Below are positions 57,443 to 64,000 of a DNA stretch of 64,000 bases, piece after piece (position 1 is the first letter of the stretch; every line of letters begins with the position of its first letter). The DNA is from Methylophaga sp. (lineage in GTDB: Bacteria; Pseudomonadota; Gammaproteobacteria; Nitrosococcales; Methylophagaceae). The stretch is taken from assembly GCF_009711715.1 (NCBI RefSeq), contig NZ_VENF01000001.1, positions 186,001 through 250,000 on the forward strand, written 5' to 3'. The position numbers and the translations under genes are program-made. The notes below the pieces were generated by a model. The model made no database searches. It had not been told where the DNA came from and worked only from the letters and a program-made list of their open reading frames with translations.

Positions 57443-59406
57443 TAAGCCTTACCTTGGAGTTGCAGTAATATCGATTCATTTTCCAGAGTCGATGTATCCT
57501 GCGTGATTTCCTCACCTTTGGCAATGGCGCGGAGCAGACGACGCATAATCTTGCCCGAACGTGTTTTAGGCAGGTTGTCCGAATAACGAATGTCATCCGG
57601 CTTGGCGATAGGGCCAATCTGTTCACCGACCCAGTTACGCAGCTCCTGTGTCAGTTTCTCATCGACACCACCTTCAGGACGCTTGCCTTTCAGCACCACA
57701 TAGGCAAATACAGCTTCGCCTTTTACATCATGCGGCCGGCCGACAACAGCAGCCTCTGCAACAAGCTCGTGAGCGACCAGGGCAGACTCAATTTCCATGG
57801 TGCCCAGACGGTGTCCGGATACATTCAGCACATCATCAATTCGGCCCATAATCCAGAAGAAACCATCTTCGTCACGACGGGCACTGTCACCGGCAAGATA
57901 AAACTTACCGCCGAAATAAGGCCAGTAAGTGTCCTTATAACGCTGATCATCACCCCAGATGGTCTGGATCATGGAAGGCCAGGGTTTACGGATAACCAGA
58001 TAGCCACCCTGGTTGGCCTTGGTGATTTCTTCGCCATCATCATTGACAATGGCGGCGTCAATTCCGGGCAGTGCCCGGGTACAGGAGCCGGGTTTGGCAT
58101 GGGTCACACCGGGCACCGGGGCAATCATATGTGCACCGGTTTCAGTTTGCCACCAGGTGTCGACAATCGGGCAACGGCCCTGGCCAATCACGTTGTAGTA
58201 CCACATCCAGGCTTCCGGGTTGATAGGTTCACCAACGGTGCCCAGCAAACGCAGTTTGGACAGATCATAGCGGTTAGGCACTTCATCACCGACTTTCATC
58301 AGGGCGCGAATCGCCGTCGGCGCAGTGTAGAAGATGGTTACGCCATGGCGGGCACAGATATCCCAGAAACGACCGGCATCAGGCACGGTCGGGACACCTT
58401 CATAAATGATCTGCGTCGCACCTGTGGCCAAGGGACCATAAGCGACATAGGTATGCCCGGTAATCCAGCCAACATCAGCGGTGCACCAGAACACATCCGA
58501 GTCCTGAATATCAAATACCCAGCGCATGGTGGTGATGGCATTGAGCAGATAACCGGCACAACCATGCTGAATGCCTTTAGGTTTGCCGGTGGAGCCTGAA
58601 GTGTAGAGCAAAAACAGCGGGTCAGCGCCATCCATCCATTCCGGCTCACAGTCTTCTGACTGGCCTTCAGTGGCATCATGCCACCAGATATCGCGATCAG
58701 CCTGCATCTCAACGCCCTGGTTGCAGCGTTGATAGACAATGACGGTTTCTACCGTGTCACAGCCGTTACCAAGGGCCTGATCAGTGGTCTGTTTCAGCGG
58801 CACCACTTTGCCGCCACGATGACCGCCATCAGCAGTGATAACGACTTTGGCGCCGGTATCTTCGATCCGGTCTTTCAACGATGAGGCAGAGAAACCGCCA
58901 AATACGACTGAGTGAATCGCACCGATACGGGCACAGGCCTGCATCGCGATCACCGCTTCGGTGATCATTGGCATGTAGATAATGACCCGGTCACCTTTGT
59001 TAACACCCTGGGCTTTCAGCGCGTTAGCAAAGACGCATACTTTTTTGTGTAATTCGCGATAGCTGATGTGTGCAACATCGCCTTTTTCACCTTCGAATAT
59101 GATGGCCGTTTTATCTGCATTCTTTTCCAGCTGGCGATCCAGACAGTTGTAGGAGACATTGAGTTTGCCATCAGGAAACCAGCGATAATGCGGTGCATTG
59201 CTGCTGTCCAGCGTTTTCGTGAAGGGTTGCTTCCAGTCGATCAGGTCACGAGCCAGATCTGCCCAGAAACCTTCATGATCCTTTTTCGCTTTACTGTATA
59301 GCGCATCCAGTTCGTCAGCATGCAGCGCAGCACTTTTAACGAAAGCTTCGCTGGGCGGAAACTGACGATCTTCATGCAGGTTGGATTCGATATTTTCTTG
59401 AGCCAT
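57442..59406 (-). CDS. acs: Acetyl-CoA synthetase
   Basis: 654 residues. Acetate plus CoA and ATP to acetyl-CoA. Signatures: [46 protein letters not shown] and the regulatory lysine region [10 protein letters not shown], whose Lys is acetylated in relatives. Usually under Crp-type control; the upstream gap (59407-59615) holds its promoter but I could not single out a site. Confidence 0.97.
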   Translation of the reverse strand: MAQENIESNLHEDRQFPPSEAFVKSAALHADELDALYSKAKKDHEGFWADLARDLIDWKQPFTKTLDSSNAPHYRWFPDGKLNVSYNCLDRQLEKNADKTAIIFEGEKGDVAHISYRELHKKVCVFANALKAQGVNKGDRVIIYMPMITEAVIAMQACARIGAIHSVVFGGFSASSLKDRIEDTGAKVVITADGGHRGGKVVPLKQTTDQALGNGCDTVETVIVYQRCNQGVEMQADRDIWWHDATEGQSEDCEPEWMDGADPLFLLYTSGSTGKPKGIQHGCAGYLLNAITTMRWVFDIQDSDVFWCTADVGWITGHTYVAYGPLATGATQIIYEGVPTVPDAGRFWDICARHGVTIFYTAPTAIRALMKVGDEVPNRYDLSKLRLLGTVGEPINPEAWMWYYNVIGQGRCPIVDTWWQTETGAHMIAPVPGVTHAKPGSCTRALPGIDAAIVNDDGEEITKANQGGYLVIRKPWPSMIQTIWGDDQRYKDTYWPYFGGKFYLAGDSARRDEDGFFWIMGRIDDVLNVSGHRLGTMEIESALVAHELVAEAAVVGRPHDVKGEAVFAYVVLKGKRPEGGVDEKLTQELRNWVGEQIGPIAKPDDIRYSDNLPKTRSGKIMRRLLRAIAKGEEITQDTSTLENESILLQLQGKA

Positions 59407-59615
59407 ATAACGACACCTTTATGATTATTCTGAAGTCAGAGCAGGGCCGGGTCTATTTTTGCGCCCGGCCACGTTGTTAATCGCTCATGTAGAATGACTA
59501 CACAGCGCGATTTCCGCCTTGCCGGACATAAAAATAGCCGCCAGCAGTGGTGGAGATGAAAGATAAACAAGCCCTAACACTTTACCCCTGAAGAGTATGC
59601 CTGTTAAGCAGACAT
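59407..59615. promoter_or_regulatory. Promoter region of acs
   Basis: About 210 bases between the acs start and the ALDH terminator. Contains the acs promoter by position; no convincing binding site seen. Confidence 0.4.
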
Positions 59616-59655
59616 AAAAAACTCTCCCGAAAGCTGGGCTTAAGGGAGAGTTTTT
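59616..59655 (-). terminator. Terminator after the aldehyde dehydrogenase gene
   Basis: 12-bp perfect stem (AAAAACTCTCCC at 59617-59628, GGGAGAGTTTTT at 59644-59655), loop of 15 bases; the minus-strand transcript gains a T-run. Because A- and T-runs are on both sides it may be bidirectional. Confidence 0.88.
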
Positions 59656-59668
59656 ACACAGACGGATT

Positions 59669-61189
59669 CTAGAAGAAGCCGAGTGGGCTGGTGCTGTAAC
59701 TGACCAGCAGGTTTTTAGTTTGCTGGTAGTGCTCAAGCACCATTTTGTGGGTTTCACGACCGACACCGGATTTCTTGTAACCGCCGAAGGCAGCATGTGC
59801 AGGGTAGGCGTGGTAGCAGTTGGTCCAGACACGACCGGCCTGAATGCCGCGACCCATGCGATAAGCCAGGTTCATATCACGGGTCCAGACACCGGCACCA
59901 AGTCCAAACTCGGTATCGTTGGCGATTTCCAGCGCTTCGGCTTCATCTTTGAACGTGGTCACTGAGACCACCGGGCCAAAGATTTCTTCCTGGAAGATCC
60001 GCATCTTGTTGTGGCCTTTCATCAGAGTTGGCTGAATGTAGTAGCCACTGTCGAATTCCGGACCCAGTTGTTCAACCGCGCCGCCCATCAGTACTTCAGC
60101 ACCTTCCTGTTTACCGATATCGACATAGCTCAGTATCTTGTCAAACTGCATCTGAGATGCCTGGGCACCGACCTGTACATCAGTATCAAGCGGGTTACCG
60201 CGCTTGATCATTTTGGCGCGTTCAATGACTTTCTCAATGAACTGGTCATAAATGCTTTCCTGAATCAGGGCACGTGAAGGGCAGGTACAGACTTCACCCT
60301 GGTTGAAGAAGGCCAGCACCATGCCTTCAGCGGCTTTGTTAATAAAGTCTTCTTCCTGCTGCATAATGTCTTCGAAGAAGATATTCGGTGATTTACCACC
60401 CAGCTCCGTAGTTGACGGAATAATGTTTTCCGCTGCGCGGGACATGATGTGCGAACCGACCGGCGTAGAACCGGTAAAGGCGATCTTGGCGATGCGTTTG
60501 CTGGAAGCCAGTGCTTCACCGGCAACACGGCCCATACCGTTCACAATGTTCAAAACACCCGGTGGCAGCAGATCGCCGATGACTTCCATCAGTTTCAGGA
60601 TAGAAACCGGCGTGGATTCAGCGGGTTTCATCACAATGCAGTTACCGGCCGCCAATGCCGGCGCGATTTTCCATGCGGCCATCAGCAATGGAAAGTTCCA
60701 GGGAATAATCTGGCCCACAACACCCAGTGGCTCATGAAAATGGTAAGCGACGGTATTTTCGTCGATTTCACCCATGGTGCCTTCCTGAGCACGAATACAG
60801 CCGGCAAAATAACGGAAGTGGTCAGCGGCCAGTGGGACGTCGGCATTCAGTGTTTCACGGACGGCTTTACCGTTATCCCAGGTTTCTGCCACAGCCAGCA
60901 TTTCCAGATTCTCTTCAATGCGATCGGCGATTTTCAATAACACATTGGAACGGGCAGTGACGGAAGTCTTGCCCCAGGCATCTTTAGCCGCATGCGCCGC
61001 ATCCAGCGCCAGGTTAATGTCTTCTTCTGTGGATTCAGCGACTTCGCAGAAGACTTCACCGGTCACCGGTGTGACGTTGTCAAAGTACTGGCCTTTGACG
61101 GGGGCAACCCATTTGCCGCCGATATAGTTTTCGTAGCGTTTGTCGAAGTTGACAACGGAACCTTCAGTTCCTGGTTTAGCGTAAATCAT
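59669..61189 (-). CDS. NAD(P)-dependent aldehyde dehydrogenase
   Basis: 506 residues, ALDH superfamily close to the AldB/ExaC/AcoD type. The catalytic Cys is in [16 protein letters not shown], the general base Glu in [17 protein letters not shown] motif [15 protein letters not shown], and [11 protein letters not shown] near the C-terminus. Likely oxidises acetaldehyde or similar short aldehydes to acids, feeding acs. Substrate inferred. Divergent from an AraC-type regulator, 164 bases away. Confidence 0.92.
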   Translation of the reverse strand: MIYAKPGTEGSVVNFDKRYENYIGGKWVAPVKGQYFDNVTPVTGEVFCEVAESTEEDINLALDAAHAAKDAWGKTSVTARSNVLLKIADRIEENLEMLAVAETWDNGKAVRETLNADVPLAADHFRYFAGCIRAQEGTMGEIDENTVAYHFHEPLGVVGQIIPWNFPLLMAAWKIAPALAAGNCIVMKPAESTPVSILKLMEVIGDLLPPGVLNIVNGMGRVAGEALASSKRIAKIAFTGSTPVGSHIMSRAAENIIPSTTELGGKSPNIFFEDIMQQEEDFINKAAEGMVLAFFNQGEVCTCPSRALIQESIYDQFIEKVIERAKMIKRGNPLDTDVQVGAQASQMQFDKILSYVDIGKQEGAEVLMGGAVEQLGPEFDSGYYIQPTLMKGHNKMRIFQEEIFGPVVSVTTFKDEAEALEIANDTEFGLGAGVWTRDMNLAYRMGRGIQAGRVWTNCYHAYPAHAAFGGYKKSGVGRETHKMVLEHYQQTKNLLVSYSTSPLGFF

Positions 61190-61353
61190 GGTTTTCTCTC
61201 TCTGTGTTAGTGATTTAATAATAATTAATATAAGAGTGATGATGCAGGATAAATCCCGCCGTTATCAATACGCTTGACTGTAATTCCCAATCACTTGACT
61301 TATAATCCAGAACAGTTTCAAACTTTTGTTACAACCGTATTAAAGAAGCAACG
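61190..61353. promoter_or_regulatory. Divergent control region of ALDH and AraC-type regulator
   Basis: Contains two direct copies of CTTGACT (61273-61279 and 61294-61300), 21 bases apart, just before TATAAT at 61301-61306, the -10 of a plus-strand promoter about 50 bases from the regulator ATG. AraC-family proteins commonly bind direct repeats two helical turns apart, so these are candidate operators. Confidence 0.5.
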
Positions 61354-62271
61354 ATGCAGATTGAGAAACTCTCGCTGTCAAAACGGCGTGAAAAACGACA
61401 ATTACTGATCGAAAATAAACTGCGATTTGCCGGGCCCGACTCCGAGCTGAGCGTTTACGATACCTATCGTGCCGCCACCGGCGTGGGACTCGCAGCTGAG
61501 CAATTGCTGTTCTGTGGTATGGTCAGTGGCCGTAAAGTCATGCATGACCTGCGCCATCAGGAGGGGGAATTGTTTCTCCCTCACGAATCTTATGTGATGC
61601 CCCCGGGTGACTACGTGGAAATAGACTTTCCCGATGCCAAGGAGGAGGCACCTACAACCTGTTTGACAATAGAAATTTCAAAAGATCGCATCAGTAAAAT
61701 TTCTGAGCGCATGCGTGATCTGACCAAGCTGGAAATTGTTGATCACAGCTGGGAATACCAACCTAGGATTATTCATACACATCACACCACGGATACCCAG
61801 AAACTGCTGGAAAAAATGGTCTCGCTGTACACTCAGAATGATCCGGATAAGGAAATTATGCTCGATCTGGGGGTGACAGAACTGGTGATTCGCCTGTTGC
61901 GGGAACAGGGCAGGGATGTGTTGCTCAGTTATTGTCAACGCGATCCAGATGCCAACGGGATTACCGCGGCCATCCATTATCTGGAACAAAATCTGTGCTC
62001 ACCGCTGGATGTTGAGCAACTCTGCCGCCGCGCCTGTATGAGTCGCAGCCGGCTTTATGTGGAGTTCAAAAAGCAACTGGGCTGCACCCCGGGTGAATTT
62101 CAGCAGCAACTTCGTCTTAAATCTGCCGCTGAGGCAATTCGTGGCGGTAAAAGCGTCACTGACGCCTGTTACAGCTTCGGTTTCAATGACTTAAGCCACT
62201 TCAGTCGCCGTTTCACCCGTTTCTTTGGCTGTTCACCCAGCCAGTATCGCCTGCAATCGGGCAACGAATAA
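61354..62271 (+). CDS. AraC-family transcription regulator
   Basis: 305 residues. An N-terminal AraC-type ligand domain (about residues 40-200; ELSVYDTYRAATGVGLAAEQL, GELFLPHESYVMPPGDY) is followed by two helix-turn-helix units (about residues 215-300; CRRACMSRSRLYVEFKKQLG and VTDACYSFGFNDLSHFSRRF). Likely activates the adjacent ALDH gene in response to an aldehyde or alcohol. This is inferred from divergence. Confidence 0.92.
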   Translation: MQIEKLSLSKRREKRQLLIENKLRFAGPDSELSVYDTYRAATGVGLAAEQLLFCGMVSGRKVMHDLRHQEGELFLPHESYVMPPGDYVEIDFPDAKEEAPTTCLTIEISKDRISKISERMRDLTKLEIVDHSWEYQPRIIHTHHTTDTQKLLEKMVSLYTQNDPDKEIMLDLGVTELVIRLLREQGRDVLLSYCQRDPDANGITAAIHYLEQNLCSPLDVEQLCRRACMSRSRLYVEFKKQLGCTPGEFQQQLRLKSAAEAIRGGKSVTDACYSFGFNDLSHFSRRFTRFFGCSPSQYRLQSGNE

Positions 62272-62363
62272 GCGCACTGACTGTCCATTAGAGTCGGCAA
62301 GCCTCGTTGGGGCTGTCATAATGTCACTGTCTTTGCTGTTTCCACGGATTGTTAATTTTGCCG

Positions 62364-64000
62364 ATGACGTCTGTCGTTCTTCGTTACCTTTTTGTTGTTT
62401 TGCTTTTTCTGAGCCTGCCACTGCAGGCGAATGATAGCCGGATCAATGTTGATATCCGTGGCATTGATGACAAGATGGCGCAAACCCTCAAAAATGGTCT
62501 CACCATTGAACAACAAAAAAACAGTGAACGCCTCAATCCCCGCTATGTAGAAAAACTCTATCAGGGTGGTCTTGAGTCATTACAGCAGATGCTCACAGTC
62601 TATGGCTATTACTCGCCGAAGATTGAGGGGCAGCTGGCTTCTGTCGACAATAGCTGGAAAGTGGATTATCAGATTGAACTGGGCCGCCCGGTCAAACTGG
62701 AACAGGTTGATTTGCAAATCACGGGCGAGGCAAAAGATGACCCGGAGTTTGAAAAGCTGGTTGAGGATTTCGCACTTGAATCCGGTCAGCAGTTGAATCA
62801 TCAGCAATATGAAAGCGCCAAAAAATCTATTCTCAGGCTCGCCGCCAGTCGTGGTTATTTTGACGGTAAACTGACCCGGTCAGAGGTTAAAGTATATCCT
62901 GATAAATATTCTGCAAATGTCTATTTATATTATGATTCTGGTGTGCGATACCACTTCGGGCAGATTCATTATCCCGACACCGTTATCGGCCAGAGACTGC
63001 TGTTAAAACTGCAGCCGATTGAGCCGGGCGATGCCTATACAGATTCCGATGTGCTGGCGATGCGTAACAATCTCAGCAATAGCGGCTATTTTGATTCGGT
63101 CTCGGTTCGCGCTGAACGGGAACAACGGGAAGACGGTCAGGTACCGCTGTCAGTCAGCCTCAATGAGAAACCCAAACATCTTTACACCGCCGGTATCGGT
63201 TACGGCACTGATACCGGTGCGCGGCTGGCACTGGGCTGGGAAAACCGCTACATCAATGATCGCGGCCATCGTTTGAATGCCGACGCCAGACTCTCACAGG
63301 TGGCTAACAGTCTGTCTGCTGACTACGTGATGCCGTTCTGGAGTGAGACCATCAATACCGTCGGCTTTAATACTGAATATAAACAACAGGATACAGACAC
63401 CAGTGAAAGCCAGTCTTTTGCTGTAGGCAGCTACTACAAACGTCAGCGCTTCGGCTGGGATGAGACCGGCTCTCTCAAGCTGTTGCAGGAAGACTTTGAT
63501 GTGTCTGACGACAGTGATTCGGCACTGCTTCTGATTCCGGGCATTTCCTGGAGCCGAAGCTGGGCGGACAACACACTTTATACCCGCCATGGTGGCCGGT
63601 TGTCCTTATCTCTGTCGGGCGCTTCTGAAGCTTTATTATCCGATGTAACCTTTGGCCAGATCGTCGTGCGGGGCAAGTATATTCGTAGTATCGGGGAAAA
63701 CAGCCGCATCATTACCCGTGCAGCGATCGGGGCAACCGAAGTCAGTGACTTTGAACAACTGCCGCCTTCCTTACGCTTCTTTGCCGGTGGCGATAACAGC
63801 ATCCGTGGGTTTGATTACCAGTCGCTGGGGCCGGAAGGCGATGATGGTGAGGTTGAGGGTGGCCGTTACCTGGCGGTGGGCAGTCTTGAATACGAGAATA
63901 TGTTTCTGGGCGACTGGGGCGGCGCGGTCTTTACCGACTTCGGTAACGCCTACAACAGTTTCAGCGACCCGATTGAATACAGTGTCGGTGTCGGTGTGCG
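62364..64000 (+). CDS. tamA: Translocation and assembly module protein TamA, 5' part
   Basis: Partial at the right edge, about 545 residues visible. Signal peptide (RYLFVVLLFLSLPLQA), three POTRA domains (about residues 25-265: RINVDIRGIDD, QIELGRPVKLEQVDL, YHFGQIHYPD), then an Omp85 beta-barrel with the RGFDYQSLGPEGDDG motif near residue 480. With TamB it inserts autotransporter or other outer membrane proteins. TamB would be expected just past the window. Confidence 0.93.
   Translation, partial: MTSVVLRYLFVVLLFLSLPLQANDSRINVDIRGIDDKMAQTLKNGLTIEQQKNSERLNPRYVEKLYQGGLESLQQMLTVYGYYSPKIEGQLASVDNSWKVDYQIELGRPVKLEQVDLQITGEAKDDPEFEKLVEDFALESGQQLNHQQYESAKKSILRLAASRGYFDGKLTRSEVKVYPDKYSANVYLYYDSGVRYHFGQIHYPDTVIGQRLLLKLQPIEPGDAYTDSDVLAMRNNLSNSGYFDSVSVRAEREQREDGQVPLSVSLNEKPKHLYTAGIGYGTDTGARLALGWENRYINDRGHRLNADARLSQVANSLSADYVMPFWSETINTVGFNTEYKQQDTDTSESQSFAVGSYYKRQRFGWDETGSLKLLQEDFDVSDDSDSALLLIPGISWSRSWADNTLYTRHGGRLSLSLSGASEALLSDVTFGQIVVRGKYIRSIGENSRIITRAAIGATEVSDFEQLPPSLRFFAGGDNSIRGFDYQSLGPEGDDGEVEGGRYLAVGSLEYENMFLGDWGGAVFTDFGNAYNSFSDPIEYSVGVGV

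Noticed and set aside
57730..58599. 289-codon plus-strand frame inside acs
   Set aside because: Antisense shadow of a conserved gene with clear acs motifs on the other strand.
1..64000. CRISPR arrays, insertion sequences, prophage or rRNA genes
   Set aside because: No regular spaced repeats, transposase catalytic domain, phage structural gene or rRNA sequence was seen.

Overview
The window reads as ordinary chromosome of a gammaproteobacterium of medium G+C. The order mutS / cinA-recA-recX-alaS-lysC-csrA-tRNA-Ser-tRNA-Arg, the order rpe-gph-trpEGDC, and crp facing a YhfA-type osmC are all gammaproteobacterial. A complete sps-spp-fruK-ams operon for sucrose as a compatible solute, a molybdopterin formate dehydrogenase-like subunit, and fdhD suggest a halotolerant methylotroph. 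A Methylophaga-like organism is my best guess, inferred from gene content only. No insertion sequence, phage, CRISPR array or rRNA was seen.

Layout. 1-2915: 3' part of a molybdopterin oxidoreductase, a secreted protein, a gamma-glutamylcyclotransferase-like protein and a 2OG-Fe(II) oxygenase. 3124-8983: sucrose operon (synthesis, dephosphorylation, fructose phosphorylation, amylosucrase). 8969-13075: a DCC protein facing two photolyase/cryptochrome genes and an LHPP-type HAD phosphatase. 13077-18534: rimO, then the three AmmeMemoRadiSam genes split around a divergent promoter; the radical SAM gene is followed by a DUF2726-like protein with 42-residue repeats and a helix-turn-helix protein with a polylysine tail. 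18614-23238: a membrane GGDEF/EAL protein, a PAS chemoreceptor and a glycine-zipper protein. 23419-32968: two tRNAs, csrA, lysC, alaS, recX, recA, pncC, mutS, ycgL. 32990-36232: VOC protein, DUF885 hydrolase, OsmC and a Crp-family regulator. 36247-41550: tryptophan operon with rpe and gph.

41680-45547: a chain of overlapping genes (DUF3530, spermidine synthase-like, cation/proton antiporter, CBS protein, L,D-transpeptidase). 45628-51965: YgiQ radical SAM protein, cytochrome b561 plus YceI, a small hypothetical, an unlisted 40-residue membrane ORF, tsaB, cmoA and cmoB. 51966-53662: three small exported proteins of unknown role and tRNA-Ser(UGA). 53817-57442: Bax-inhibitor-1 family protein, DUF2892, moaA-fdhD, a MazG-like protein and hslR. 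57442-62271: acs, an aldehyde dehydrogenase and its divergent AraC-type regulator. 62364-64000: 5' part of tamA.

Connections. moaA and fdhD would supply cofactor and sulfuration for molybdenum enzymes such as the dehydrogenase at the left edge. Sucrose genes fit osmoprotection and carbon storage. Aldehyde dehydrogenase plus acetyl-CoA synthetase fit aldehyde/acetate use. The least understood part is 14630-18534, where a conserved but functionally unassigned radical SAM trio sits beside two odd, possibly co-transcribed genes.
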